DNA of 64,000 bases from the NCBI RefSeq assembly GCF_028765575.1, contig NZ_JARACO010000008.1:62001-126000 (forward strand), in the 5' to 3' direction. Positions 22,401-30,772 of the stretch are shown here, piece after piece (position 1 is the stretch's first letter; each line of letters opens with the position of its first letter). A program made the position numbers and the translations under genes. A model generated the notes under the pieces. That model had not been told where the DNA came from. It saw only the letters and a program-made list of their open reading frames with translations, and did no database searches. This DNA comes from Aliivibrio sp. S3MY1. Its GTDB lineage: Bacteria > Pseudomonadota > Gammaproteobacteria > Enterobacterales > Vibrionaceae.

Positions 22401-22879
22401 AATTAACAGTACAAAATGGAGGTCATTTTGAAATCAAAAAAAATACACTTGGTGAAAATGAACTTGCACTCTCTTGGCCTATTGCTAGCGATATATTGAG
22501 TGATAAGACCAAAGGTATAAAACCAGAAGGCAGTACTGCGGTTGAGAAAGACCCACAACAAGAGTGGCTCATTAGCGTTTATCAAATAGTTGAGGATAAT
22601 TATCATGACTCTGGGTTTGGTACTCGAGCTGTCGTAAAAGCATTGTTTATTTCTGAGCGAAACTTTCAGCGTAAATTTAAGATGATCACTCAACGCTCAT
22701 TTATGGAGTACTTGATTGAAGTTAAGTTAGAAAAAGCATGTGAGTTATTGATCTCAGGAAGTAAAGTTGCTGATGCCGCATTTGATTCAGGGTTTAATGA
22801 CCCATCTTATTTTAGTAAACGATTTAAGCGTCATTATGGATTATCGCCAACGCAATTTGTTACTGAAAATGAAGAGTGA
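19475..22879 (+). CDS. tfoS: TfoS-like membrane-bound propeller/AraC-type regulator
   Basis: The protein has 1134 residues. A signal peptide (1-23) is followed by repeated propeller blades with WFGTDNGLYKW-like motifs, up to about residue 640. A Y_Y_Y domain, one membrane span (about 727-750), a coiled coil and an AraC-type HTH domain (about 1029-1130, with GFNDPSYFSKRFKRHYGLSP) come next. The region at about 790-990 resembles a histidine kinase. The phospho-acceptor His is replaced (Glu in AEQVEQPIRE), and the ATP-binding glycines are degenerate. No receiver domain is present. In V. cholerae TfoS (VC2080) senses chitin oligosaccharides, activates the sRNA tfoR and lies by feoABC, as here. 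The identification rests on architecture and context. Confidence 0.85.
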   Translation: MSLFRILTLSIFLSFSTFTSSFASNTIFYPMPIHTDGQYIMAQQLFLRDDGAIWMYDVYGQIHLFDGQNIFTLGEKSGTQRPREISYIDDKFWFIKENKIQSWSEQAGFNIEYELPLDSKQRSLHQSNGVFWGHDGEQFFIYEPEDNSFISANIIGSNTSYIINEIEITDAIHIDSRWLVATSKGLFEFDLATKTYTPLFLGQYIDAIFYSEEKGQIILGTHDSIWLTELTEEQVTIDRKIPIKKSLLSFAETKESFWFGTDNGLYKWNFSNQQLEYFQSIVRDGYSLEGNKIYALLEDKKNGVWVATDNGVSYYSDGSQLFSRVRYKEANGRLDMNEITAILQTPDDNAWFSSRTGLFWINSLDLESTIHKVMPQHVNDLSYGQGFVWVGTTSGVYQVDSTTKEISLPKGLKGIKNKNIDNLLMDSSGILWFSSHDGLYKYNTNTTQLIDLGFSWFLENKYPSKITHLYENKNGQLSIGTNMGMYLYENGSLTFDYVYASAGSVLDMVDTEYGNSWIISNYGLQISEQNKRRRDIPLSEKYTTPHCVLSTSNGVWLSSSKGLSLYTHQGRLTKHFGSQRGLINNELLTGLCSISSNGTMMFVSKDGLFFANEQELLEYQITNPHVVFGQINIDHSTVSYGMDEKRLEQIPYGASISFLFGVLPEFQNTALSYQLVGASDTTWQNIDGNSLIFYSLKPGKYTLRIKPRNIGHRTSQVTEFFFYVEVPWFFSPWFIFSMFSFLLLSVVGIYFWRSKEIKKSNEQLKKRVERKTLQLSNQGKALISSNRQLQKLLTVRQHVISEMAEQVEQPIREIQTNLQKRGSLTNLLLANQCEYSLTLLKQLTNIEPFVMLQKNNRTNQVFTPLLRAAVKSWKDEYHAKGVELYLDDHSTSCSVFVQPLLIDAIFNNLLFNLLKRSQCGEQVTVRIDCHDQRVIAYFFSEGDCISVDELEELKRVDLTEVIEVLNQALGLSSVKQLTVQNGGHFEIKKNTLGENELALSWPIASDILSDKTKGIKPEGSTAVEKDPQQEWLISVYQIVEDNYHDSGFGTRAVVKALFISERNFQRKFKMITQRSFMEYLIEVKLEKACELLISGSKVADAAFDSGFNDPSYFSKRFKRHYGLSPTQFVTENEE

Positions 22880-22909
22880 TGGAATTGAAATAAGAAAGAG
22901 ATAGATGAG

Positions 22910-23039
22910 AAAAAAGATCGCGACGTAGCCGGGGGGACTACGTCGCGGGCATCAAAGATACCTTCGCTTGCTGCCGAGGTAATAAGATAAATCCTATCAC
23001 CTCCATTAGAATAAAAGTTTGAGAAGTTTCCCTCTCGAT
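22910..23039 (-). ncRNA. tfoR: TfoR-like small regulatory RNA
   Basis: On the minus strand this stretch looks like a compact sRNA. Near the 5' side a small GAGAG/TTCTC stem precedes a strong hairpin, GAGGTGATAGGAT with ATCTTATTACCTC (2 mismatches in 13). A linker leads to a Rho-independent terminator: CGCGACGTAG, a 9-base C-rich loop, CTACGTCGCG, then ATC and six T. A TATAGT box (complement of 23046-23051) could start it near 23039. A shorter form starting near 23000-23010 is also possible and would fit better the roughly 100-nt V. cholerae TfoR, which activates tfoX translation. It is convergent with the TfoS-like gene, ending about 30 bases from its stop. Confidence 0.75.
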
Positions 23040-23188
23040 GTACAAACTATACGTCGGCTTTCTTTTTTTACATATCAAAATAACGACAATCTATTGGTAT
23101 AAATCCGCCACTAAGCAAATTCCAATATAAGCTATTGAAAATTAACGCTTTTATTGGTTGTCGGTTTTGTTTCTATTCTTTTATTATT

Positions 23189-23230
23189 TTGACGTTGTTT
23201 TTTGTTTGATTTTTTTGACGTAATTGACGT
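23189..23230. repeat. Three direct TTGACGT repeats
   Basis: TTGACGT occurs at 23189-23195, 23215-23221 and 23224-23230, between the tfoR-like promoter (leftward) and feoA (rightward). They could be binding sites for an AraC-type activator of tfoR, but no experiment supports this here. Confidence 0.5.
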
Positions 23231-23289
23231 TGACTTGGGAGCGGTATCACGAAAGATATTTTTCTGAATAAACGTTTTGATTTATAGGA

Positions 23290-23313
23290 TTTTTGTCAAT
23301 TTACTGACAAAAA
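23290..23313. repeat. Perfect inverted repeat upstream of feoA
   Basis: TTTTTGTCA (23290-23298) and TGACAAAAA (23305-23313) flank ATTTAC. It can act as an operator or as a terminator-like hairpin. It lies about 80 bases before the feoA start, next to an Fnr-like sequence. Confidence 0.6.
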
Positions 23314-23327
23314 TTGATTTAGCGCAA
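23314..23327. promoter_or_regulatory. Possible Fnr site upstream of feoA
   Basis: TTGATTTAGCGCAA matches one full half of TTGATnnnnATCAA and part of the other. Fnr activates feo in E. coli, which makes the site plausible. Confidence 0.35.
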
Positions 23328-23360
23328 GAAAAATGTAAGCGTAAGTTATAGAATGAAACG

Positions 23361-23383
23361 AAATAATAATGATTCTCACTATC
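23361..23383. promoter_or_regulatory. Fur-like box upstream of feoA
   Basis: AATAATAATGATTCTCACTATC resembles the Fur consensus (GATAATGATAATCATTATC) in its TAATGATTCTCA core. It ends about 13 bases before the feoA ATG, where bound Fur would block transcription when iron is plentiful. Confidence 0.65.
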
Positions 23384-23395
23384 GTGGAGCTTAAG

Positions 23396-23623
23396 ATGAA
23401 ACTAACGCAATTAGATAGCGGAAAAAAAGCCGTAGTAACAGATATGTCTTTATTACCAACAGATACAAGAAAGAAGTTAATGGTAATGGGAATGCTACCG
23501 CATACGGAAATCTCTATTTTGCGTAAAGCTCCAATGGGTGATCCATTACAAATTAGCGTAAGAGGCACGTCTCTCGCTATTCGTAAAAATTTAGCAGAAC
23601 AGATCACAGTTAAGGAATTATAA
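23396..23623 (+). CDS. feoA: Ferrous iron transport protein A
   Basis: A small cytoplasmic SH3-like protein needed with FeoB for Fe(II) uptake. From the ATG at 23396, preceded by GTGGAG, it has 75 residues, the same as E. coli FeoA. An upstream in-frame ATG at 23369 overlaps the Fur-like box and is less likely. The family pattern LMVMGMLPHTEISILRKAPMGDP is present. feoB begins one base after the stop. Confidence 0.92.
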   Translation: MKLTQLDSGKKAVVTDMSLLPTDTRKKLMVMGMLPHTEISILRKAPMGDPLQISVRGTSLAIRKNLAEQITVKEL

Positions 23624-23624
23624 G

Positions 23625-25901
23625 ATGCAGTATCAAGTACTAACTGTAGGTAACCCAAACAGTGGTAAAACAACCTTATTTAATGGCCTAACGGGTGCTA
23701 AGCAACAAGTAGGTAACTGGGCTGGTGTAACCGTCGAAAAGAAAACAGGTAAATATACGTGTTCAGGTGATGAGTTTTTATTAACGGATTTACCTGGCAT
23801 CTACGCGTTAGACAGTGGTAATGATGTAAATAGTCTTGATGAAACTATCGCTTCGAGAGCGGTTTTAACACATGATGCAGACGTTATTATTAATGTGGTG
23901 GATGCCTCTTGTTTAGAGCGTAGTTTATATATGACATTACAACTACGTGAATTGGGCCGTCCAATGATCGTTGTACTGAATAAAATGGATGTATTAAAGC
24001 GTCAACGACAGGTTCTTGATATTAAAGGGTTAGAGAAAAAACTAGGCTGCCCTGTACTTGCACTTTCTGCAAACAACACTGGTCAAGTTCATAAATTTAA
24101 AGAAAAACTACATAAGTCTATTGCTCAAGGCATAAAAATGGTTCCGCTTGAGTTGACGTATGGTGAGCAAGTTGAGACGGCAATAGAGGAAGCGTCATCA
24201 TTATTTACAAGTGATTATGCATCAAGTCGTTCATTGGCTATCCGGGCACTAGAAAATGACGCATTAGTATTGAATGCATTAGAAGCAGAAAAAAGAAATG
24301 CAGTGGCTAATATCGCTAATGTATTAACGACGCAAGTCGAAGCTGATTTTCATATTGCAGATTGTCGATACACATTTTTACATCAATTATGTCAGCAATT
24401 GCGTCGCCAAGAAGGTGGTTTAAGCCATAGTGTTAGTGAGAAAATTGACCGTGTAATTTTGAATAAATGGATAGGGATTCCTTTCTTTTTCTTTGTCATG
24501 TACCTGATGTTTATGTTCTCTATTAACATTGGTAGTGCATTCATTGATTTCTTTGATATTGGTGTTGGTGCATTACTGGTTGATGGTAGCCATTATTTAT
24601 TAGATGGTCATTTGCCTGTTTGGTTAGTTACACTTATTGCTGATGGTGTTGGTGGTGGTATTCAAACCGTTGCGACATTTATTCCAGTGATCGGTTGTTT
24701 ATACTTATTCCTATCTTTACTTGAAAGCTCTGGCTATATGGCTCGTGCAGCATTTGTACTTGATAAAGTAATGCAAAAGATTGGCTTACCAGGTAAAGCG
24801 TTTGTTCCTTTGGTTCTCGGCTTTGGTTGTAACGTTCCCGCTATCATGGCGACTCGTACCCTAGAGCAAGAGCGTGAACGTAAACTGGCGGCATCAATGG
24901 CTCCATTTATGTCATGTGGTGCACGTCTTCCTGTTTATGCTTTGTTTGCTGCCGCTTTTTTCCCAGAAAATGGTCAGAACGTGGTATTTGGTTTGTATTT
25001 CTTCGGTATTTTAGCGGCTGTATTTACAGGTTTATTGCTAAAACACACTATTTATCCGGGTCGTAGTGATACGTTTATCATGGAAATCCCAGATTATGAA
25101 TTTCCAACAATACGTAACATCATGATTAAAACATGGCAGAAACTAAAACGCTTTGTACTTGGTGCAGGTAAAACGATTGTTGTTGTTGTAACTATTTTAA
25201 GCTTCTTTAACTCATTGGGTATGGACGGTTCATTTGGTAACGAAGACAGTGAAAACTCTGTGTTATCTAAAGCCGCTCAAGTTGTTACTCCAGTATTAGC
25301 ACCAATTGGTATTCAAGAAGATAACTGGCCTGCAACCGTGGGTATTATTACCGGTATTTTTGCAAAAGAAGCCGTTGTCGGTACATTAAACAGCTTATAT
25401 TCAGATCCTGCAGATGAAGGTGCTGAGTTTGATTTAATGGCAAGTCTTGAAGAGGCGGTGATGTCTATTCCTGACAACCTATCAGGCTTAAGTTATTCAG
25501 ATCCACTAGGTGTTGAAGTCGGTGATTTAACAGACTCTAGTGCTGTTGCAGAGGACCAAGGTGTTGCTGATTCAATTTTTGGTAATTTACAAGCTCACTT
25601 TGTGACAAGCGCAAGTGCGATGGCTTACTTAATCTTTATTCTGCTTTACACGCCATGCGTGGCTGCAATGGGGGCATACATGCGTGAGTTTGGTCGTCAG
25701 TACTCTTACTTTATTGCGGGTTGGACAATGCTATTGGCTTATGTATCAGCAACGCTCTACTACCAAATTGCGAATTTTTCTAATGCACCAATGACAAGCA
25801 GTATGTGGATTGCAATTTCGTTAATCGTAATGGCAGTGACTTATCTTGCCTTGAAACATAAAAGCAAAGAAGTAGAGCAACAAGAGGCTGCTTTAGTATG
25901 A
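23625..25901 (+). CDS. feoB: Ferrous iron transport protein B
   Basis: The inner-membrane Fe(II) transporter with an N-terminal G domain. It has 758 residues (E. coli 773). G1 is GNPNSGKTTLFN near residue 9, G3 is DLPGIY, and G4 is NKMD. The membrane part holds two Gate regions with conserved cysteines (GFGCNVPAIMATRT, FMSCGARLPVYALF) and a late YTPCVAAMGA. Its stop overlaps the feoC start (ATGA). Confidence 0.97.
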   Translation: MQYQVLTVGNPNSGKTTLFNGLTGAKQQVGNWAGVTVEKKTGKYTCSGDEFLLTDLPGIYALDSGNDVNSLDETIASRAVLTHDADVIINVVDASCLERSLYMTLQLRELGRPMIVVLNKMDVLKRQRQVLDIKGLEKKLGCPVLALSANNTGQVHKFKEKLHKSIAQGIKMVPLELTYGEQVETAIEEASSLFTSDYASSRSLAIRALENDALVLNALEAEKRNAVANIANVLTTQVEADFHIADCRYTFLHQLCQQLRRQEGGLSHSVSEKIDRVILNKWIGIPFFFFVMYLMFMFSINIGSAFIDFFDIGVGALLVDGSHYLLDGHLPVWLVTLIADGVGGGIQTVATFIPVIGCLYLFLSLLESSGYMARAAFVLDKVMQKIGLPGKAFVPLVLGFGCNVPAIMATRTLEQERERKLAASMAPFMSCGARLPVYALFAAAFFPENGQNVVFGLYFFGILAAVFTGLLLKHTIYPGRSDTFIMEIPDYEFPTIRNIMIKTWQKLKRFVLGAGKTIVVVVTILSFFNSLGMDGSFGNEDSENSVLSKAAQVVTPVLAPIGIQEDNWPATVGIITGIFAKEAVVGTLNSLYSDPADEGAEFDLMASLEEAVMSIPDNLSGLSYSDPLGVEVGDLTDSSAVAEDQGVADSIFGNLQAHFVTSASAMAYLIFILLYTPCVAAMGAYMREFGRQYSYFIAGWTMLLAYVSATLYYQIANFSNAPMTSSMWIAISLIVMAVTYLALKHKSKEVEQQEAALV

Positions 25902-26140
25902 TTTTAACCGAGCTTAAACAGTACATTGATGAACAAGGCCGTGTAGAGCGTATTGCATTAGCAAAGAAATTCAGCATGAGTGAAGATGGTGTCGATGCAA
26001 TGCTTGAGCTCTGGGTGAAGAAAGGGAAGTTAACTCGTGAGCTTATTGGTTGTGACAAGACTCAGTGTTGCCAAGAGGCTGAACGCGTCTGGTATCGCCC
26101 TGTATACAAAGATGAGTTAATGACCACTTACATACGATAA
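25898..26140 (+). CDS. feoC: FeoC-like winged-helix protein
   Basis: An 80-residue protein with a winged-helix fold suggested by MILTELKQYIDEQGRVERIALAKKFSMSEDGVDAML. E. coli FeoC (78 residues) carries four cysteines proposed to bind an Fe-S cluster. Here only three are visible, in GCDKTQCCQEAERVW, so that function is uncertain. FeoC is thought to stabilise or tune FeoB. It overlaps feoB by 4 bases. Confidence 0.85.
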   Translation: MILTELKQYIDEQGRVERIALAKKFSMSEDGVDAMLELWVKKGKLTRELIGCDKTQCCQEAERVWYRPVYKDELMTTYIR

Positions 26141-26166
26141 TCATTTAACGATTAAAGTGATAAATA

Positions 26167-26197
26167 AAAACGAGAGCCAATTGGTTCTCGTTTTTTT
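26167..26197 (+). terminator. Terminator after feoABC
   Basis: AAAACGAGA (26167-26175) pairs with TCTCGTTTT (26186-26194), with an inner CCAATTGG that can extend the stem. A seven-T run follows. Confidence 0.85.
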
Positions 26198-26213
26198 ATG
26201 GGTTGAACAGACA

Positions 26214-26246
26214 TAAAAAAAGACACGCAATTTTCATCGCGTGTCT
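26214..26246 (-). terminator. Terminator after pta
   Basis: On the minus strand AGACACGC (complement of 26239-26246) pairs with GCGTGTCT (complement of 26221-26228), followed by seven T. It lies 42 bases past the pta stop. Confidence 0.85.
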
Positions 26247-26287
26247 TTCTATTTTCGTTAACTACACTCTATTACTAGAGTATAAAA

Positions 26288-28453
26288 TTAGTTAATTACT
26301 TTTTCTTCAGCTTGCTCTGCTTGAGAAGCTTGGATAGCCGTTAGAGCTACTGTGTACACGATATCGTCTACTAGAGCACCACGAGACAAGTCATTTACTG
26401 GCTTGCGCATACCTTGAAGCATTGGACCGATAGATACTAGGTCAGCAGAACGTTGAACCGCTTTGTATGTTGTGTTACCAGTGTTTAGGTCTGGGAATAC
26501 AAATACAGTTGCTTTACCTGCAACAGGAGAATTAGGTGCTTTAGAAGCAGCTACGTTTTCCATGATTGCAGCATCGTACTGTAGAGGACCATCGATCATT
26601 AGATCAGGACGTTTTGCTTGAGCAAGTTTTGTTGCTTCACGTACTTTATCAACGTCTGCACCCTTACCAGATTCACCAGTAGAGTAAGAGATCATTGCAA
26701 CGCGAGGGTCGATACCAAATGCCGCTGCAGAGTCAGCAGATTGGATAGCGATTTCAGCAAGTTGCTCAGCTGTTGGATCTGGGTTGATCGCACAGTCACC
26801 GTATACAAGAACTTGATCAGGCAGAAGCATGAAGAAGATTGAAGATACGATAGAAGCATCAGGTGCTGTTTTGATGATTTGGAATGGAGGAACGATAGTG
26901 TTTGCTGTGGTATGAACCGCACCAGACACAAGACCGTCAACTTCACCCGCTTCAAGCATCATAGTACCAAGGAATACTGAATCTTGTAGTTTCTCACGAG
27001 CTACAACTTCAGTCATGCCTTTCGCGCCACGTAGCTCAACTAAACGAGCAACGTAGTTTTCACGTACAGCAGCAGAATCGATGATCTCAACGCCAGCACC
27101 AAGTTCAACACCTTGTTGAGCTGCAACACGACGGATTTCTTCTGGGTTACCAAGAAGAACACAAGTCGCGATACCACGCTCAGCACAGATAGCCGCAGCT
27201 TTAACTGTACGAGGCTCATCACCTTCAGGAAGAACGATACGCTTAGCCGCTTTACGAGCAAATTCAGTTAACTGGTAACGGAATGCTGGTGGGCTTAGAC
27301 GACGGATGCCTTCAGTACCTTCAGATAGAGAGTCAATCCAAGGGCCATCAATGTGGCTAGCAACGTGTTCGTTAACAAACTCAATACGCTCTTTATCATC
27401 TGCAGGAACTTCAAGGCTGAAGCTTTGTAGATTTAGAGAAGTCTGCCAAGTGTTACCTTGCGCTGTGAAGATTGGAAGACCAGCATCTAGTGCAGGCTTA
27501 CAAAGTTCAGCGATTGATTTAGGGATCTCGTAACCACCAGTTAGTAAGATTGCACCGATTTCAACGCCGTTCATTGCAGCAAGACATGCAGCAACGATAA
27601 CGTCAGGACGGTCAGCAGAAGTTACTAATAAAGAACCTGGCTTGAAGTGCTCAATCATGTGCGGTAAAGAACGTGCACAGAAAGTGATGCTCTTAATACG
27701 ACGAGTCGCGATTTCACCTTCATTGATGATTTCAGCATTAAGGTGCTTAGCCATATCGATAGCACGCGTAGCGATTAGATCGATTTTCCAAGGCACACAG
27801 CCAAGAACGCGAATAGGACTAGAGTTGAAGATTTGCATTACTTCAAGGTTAGTCTTAGACGTTGCATCTGCATCATCAAAGATTTCAGATAGATCAGGGC
27901 GAGTACGGCCCGCTTCATCAACAGGTGCATTTAACTTGTTGATGATAACGCCAGCGATTTGTTTGTTCTTAGTGCCGCCGAAGTTAGAACATGCTACTTC
28001 GATACGCTCTTTAAGTTGAGAAGGATTATCTGTACCAGGAGTAGCTACAAACACAATCTCAGCGCCCAGAGTTTTTGCTATCTCACCATTTAATTGGTTA
28101 GCAAATGGGTGCTTACGAGTAGGAACAAGACCTTCGATAAGCGTCACATCAGTGTCTTCACTGATAGACTTATAACGAGCAACGATTTCTTCTAAAAGAA
28201 CATCAGTTTGATCGTTACGTAGAAGTTCTTCTGCACGAGAAACTGTTGTAGGTTCTGCTGCTTTAATATCGCTACTGCTAGTCACAATTGAAGTAGTTAG
28301 ATCAGGTTGATCACCACCGTGACGAGGTTGAGAGATAGGTTTGTAAAAAGAAACGCTTACGCCTTTACGTTCCATAGAACGTAAAACACCCAAACTTGCG
28401 CTAGTTAGACCAACACCAGCACTGATTGGAACAAGCATAATAGTACGAGACAT
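26288..28453 (-). CDS. pta: Phosphate acetyltransferase
   Basis: Converts acetyl-CoA and phosphate to acetyl phosphate, the first step of acetate overflow. It has 721 residues (E. coli 714). The N-terminal P-loop-like domain ([20 protein letters not shown]) and a central DRTGG-type regulatory domain precede the catalytic C-terminal PTA domain (from about residue 395, with [16 protein letters not shown] and [17 protein letters not shown]). It lies downstream of ackA, separated by 101 bases with an internal hairpin. Confidence 0.97.
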   Translation of the reverse strand: MSRTIMLVPISAGVGLTSASLGVLRSMERKGVSVSFYKPISQPRHGGDQPDLTTSIVTSSSDIKAAEPTTVSRAEELLRNDQTDVLLEEIVARYKSISEDTDVTLIEGLVPTRKHPFANQLNGEIAKTLGAEIVFVATPGTDNPSQLKERIEVACSNFGGTKNKQIAGVIINKLNAPVDEAGRTRPDLSEIFDDADATSKTNLEVMQIFNSSPIRVLGCVPWKIDLIATRAIDMAKHLNAEIINEGEIATRRIKSITFCARSLPHMIEHFKPGSLLVTSADRPDVIVAACLAAMNGVEIGAILLTGGYEIPKSIAELCKPALDAGLPIFTAQGNTWQTSLNLQSFSLEVPADDKERIEFVNEHVASHIDGPWIDSLSEGTEGIRRLSPPAFRYQLTEFARKAAKRIVLPEGDEPRTVKAAAICAERGIATCVLLGNPEEIRRVAAQQGVELGAGVEIIDSAAVRENYVARLVELRGAKGMTEVVAREKLQDSVFLGTMMLEAGEVDGLVSGAVHTTANTIVPPFQIIKTAPDASIVSSIFFMLLPDQVLVYGDCAINPDPTAEQLAEIAIQSADSAAAFGIDPRVAMISYSTGESGKGADVDKVREATKLAQAKRPDLMIDGPLQYDAAIMENVAASKAPNSPVAGKATVFVFPDLNTGNTTYKAVQRSADLVSIGPMLQGMRKPVNDLSRGALVDDIVYTVALTAIQASQAEQAEEKVIN

Positions 28454-28516
28454 GGAAGATTCCTCTACACTATTGGGGCAAGAGACCTTATTGAAAAAAT
28501 AAAGCCATAGAAAGAA

Positions 28517-28544
28517 AAAAGGCTAACCTAATGGCTAGCCTTTT
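28517..28544 (-). terminator. Hairpin between ackA and pta (partial terminator)
   Basis: AAAAGGCTA pairs with TAGCCTTTT, and the minus strand has a six-T run after the stem. It can reduce transcription of pta relative to ackA or end ackA-only transcripts. Confidence 0.65.
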
Positions 28545-28554
28545 AGGAGATATA

Positions 28555-29751
28555 TTATAGACCAGTTAATTTAGCTGTGTCTTCTGCGATTACTAGCTCT
28601 TCGTTAGTAGAGATAACCATTGCAGGGATGCGGCTGTTTGCTGTAGTGATAGTACCTTCACCACCGAAACGCGCTTTAAGGTTAGCTTCGCTATCAACTT
28701 CGATACCGAAGATGCCTAGACGGTTAAGAACCATTTCACGGATTGGAGCAGAGTTTTCACCGATGCCGCCAGTGAAAGTGATAGCGTCTAGACGACCTTC
28801 TAGAGTTGCTGTGTAACCTGCAACGTATTTAGCTAGACGGTGACAGAATACATCCATCGCACGAGTTGCTTCTTCTTTCTCGCCGTAGTTGTCTTCAACG
28901 AAACGACAGTCAGAAGTCACTTGAGTTAGACCTTGTAGGCCAGACTCTTTAGTTAGCATGTTGTTGATTTGCTCAACAGAGTAACCTAGTGCGTCATGTA
29001 GGTGGAAAACGATCGCAGGATCGATATCACCACAACGAGTACCCATTACTAGACCTTCAAGAGGAGTAAGACCCATAGAAGTATCTACAGATTCGCCGTT
29101 CTTGATAGCACATACAGATGCGCCGTTACCTAGGTGACAGTTGATGATGTTAACTTCTTCAACTGGCTTGTTTAGTAGACCAGCTACTTCACGAGTGATG
29201 AACAGGTGAGAAGTACCGTGCATGCCGTAACGACGGATACCGTGATCTGTGTATAGGTTGTACGGTAGAGCGTATAGGTAAGACTCTGCAGGCATTGTTT
29301 GGTGGAAAGCAGTGTCAAATACAGCAACGTTTTGAAGCTCAGGGAAGTTTGCTTTAGCAGCTTCGATACCGATGATGTGAGCAGGATTATGAAGAGGTGC
29401 AAAAGTTGCAGCGTCTTGAATGCCTTTAAGTACTTCATCAGTGATAAGTGCTGATGCAGTAAATTGCTCACCACCGTGTACGATACGGTGACCGATAGCG
29501 CCTAGGTTAGCTTTAAGCTCTGGCTTAGAAGCAAGAATAGTTTCTACCATAAATGCTAGTGCTTCTTCGTGTGCTGCACCTTCACCTAGTTGAGCTTCAT
29601 GTTTGCCATCAAGTTTCCACTTCATACGAGCTTCAGGAAGACCAAGACACTCAGCAAGACCAGTTAAGTGCTCAGCACCAGATTCTGCGTCAACAACCGC
29701 AAATTTAAGAGAAGAACTACCGCAGTTTAAAACTAAAACCAGCTTAGACAT
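28555..29751 (-). CDS. ackA: Acetate kinase
   Basis: Transfers phosphate from acetyl phosphate to ADP, giving acetate and ATP, and works in reverse for acetate assimilation. It has 398 residues (E. coli 400). The N-terminal signature [11 protein letters not shown] and the middle [24 protein letters not shown] are intact, as is the C-terminal FTGGIGENS. It is first in the ackA-pta transcript and divergent from yfbV. Confidence 0.97.
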   Translation of the reverse strand: MSKLVLVLNCGSSSLKFAVVDAESGAEHLTGLAECLGLPEARMKWKLDGKHEAQLGEGAAHEEALAFMVETILASKPELKANLGAIGHRIVHGGEQFTASALITDEVLKGIQDAATFAPLHNPAHIIGIEAAKANFPELQNVAVFDTAFHQTMPAESYLYALPYNLYTDHGIRRYGMHGTSHLFITREVAGLLNKPVEEVNIINCHLGNGASVCAIKNGESVDTSMGLTPLEGLVMGTRCGDIDPAIVFHLHDALGYSVEQINNMLTKESGLQGLTQVTSDCRFVEDNYGEKEEATRAMDVFCHRLAKYVAGYTATLEGRLDAITFTGGIGENSAPIREMVLNRLGIFGIEVDSEANLKARFGGEGTITTANSRIPAMVISTNEELVIAEDTAKLTGL

Positions 29752-30069
29752 GTATAAATACCTATTTATTCATCAGTAATTAAAGTTATGCCGTAGTGAC
29801 ATAACAATGACAAATGCAGTTAATTTAAAAATTATTACCGCATTTGCATAAAAAAGTTGGCTATCCTTAGAAAGAGCATTACAGCAGTCCTTGCTGATTT
29901 ATCCTTTTTTAGCTTATAGTAGAACTACAGCTAAAAAATAAATCAGCGCATAGGATAACGATTGTGCGCTAAGATAACAAAAATATTTTAAGATAATATT
30001 AATTCTAATCAAGTTTATTCTCTATTTTTTTGAATAATTAAACTTTTGTTTAGAAATTAAGGGGGCAAT
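29752..30069. other. ackA-yfbV intergenic region
   Basis: About 318 bp between divergent starts, containing an unusually long imperfect inverted repeat at 29893-29947 and AT-rich promoter-like DNA. No small open frame is convincing. Confidence 0.5.
29893..29947. repeat. Long imperfect inverted repeat between ackA and yfbV
   Basis: GCTGATTTA (29893-29901) plus TTTTTTAGCT (29905-29914) pairs with AGCTAAAAAA (29929-29938) plus TAAATCAGC (29939-29947). The stem has 19 pairs broken only by a 3-base bulge, with a 14-base loop. It may be a terminator-like structure, an operator or part of an unrecognised small RNA. Confidence 0.65.
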
Positions 30070-30519
30070 ATGAGTGAAAACGGTTTTCTATTCCGATTTC
30101 GAGACGGTCAGACTTACATGGATGCTTGGCCTGAGCGAAAAGAGTTAGCTCCAATGTTCCCAGAGCAACGAGTGATTAAAGCGACTAAGTTTGCTGTAAA
30201 GGTAATGCCAGCTGTTGCTGTTATTAGTGTTCTGACTCAAATGGCTTTCAATAATACTGCCGCGTTGCCGCAAGCGATTATTATTGCTCTATTCGCACTA
30301 AGTATGCCATTACAAGGGTTTTGGTGGTTAGGTAATCGAGCAAATACAGTATTACCACCAGCATTAGCAAATTGGTATCGTGAGTTATATCAAAAAATTA
30401 TTGAATCAGGGGCTGCATTAGAGCCAATGAAGAGCCAACCACGTTATAAAGAGTTAGCTAACATTTTAAATAAGGCGTTTAAACAGTTAGATCGTAGTGA
30501 ATTTGAACGTTGGTTTTAA
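30070..30519 (+). CDS. yfbV: UPF0208 membrane protein YfbV
   Basis: A 149-residue inner-membrane protein of the YfbV family with two adjacent hydrophobic segments (about 41-60 and 66-86). In E. coli yfbV also lies next to ackA and has been linked to chromosome (Ter) organisation, though the mechanism is unclear. AAGGGGGC precedes the ATG. The conserved N-terminus ([19 protein letters not shown]) is recognisable. Confidence 0.9.
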   Translation: MSENGFLFRFRDGQTYMDAWPERKELAPMFPEQRVIKATKFAVKVMPAVAVISVLTQMAFNNTAALPQAIIIALFALSMPLQGFWWLGNRANTVLPPALANWYRELYQKIIESGAALEPMKSQPRYKELANILNKAFKQLDRSEFERWF

Positions 30520-30620
30520 TGAAATATTAGTATAAATTGCTCACAGCAATCCCTTTAAAAGGTAAAAATGAGAGCTGAACGTTTAAGAGTAGCCTTAGAT
30601 GTTCGGCTTTCTTGTCCGTG

Positions 30621-30647
30621 ATGACTGACAAGTTGTCAGTCATTTTT
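30621..30647 (+). terminator. Terminator after yfbV
   Basis: ATGACTGACAA and TTGTCAGTCAT form a near-perfect palindrome (30621-30643) followed by TTTTT. It lies about 100 bases past the yfbV stop. Confidence 0.75.
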
Positions 30648-30772
30648 AACGCTTAAATGATACTCAATAATGAAGTTTATTAAGGATAAGTTTGATTTCA
30701 TCGATGGTGTTTTCACAATAAGCATAAAGTGTATTTTGTTTTTTTAACAAAACATATTTATTAGTTGTATAT

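Larger units (their letters stand above)
22880..23395. other. tfoS-feoA intergenic region
   Basis: About 515 bp holding the tfoR-like RNA on the minus strand, three TTGACGT repeats, an inverted repeat at 23290-23313 and Fnr- and Fur-like boxes before feoA. No further protein-coding frame is convincing. Confidence 0.6.

Noticed and set aside
27642-28019. 125-codon open frame antisense to pta
   Set aside because: A shadow of the pta coding frame without a start signal.
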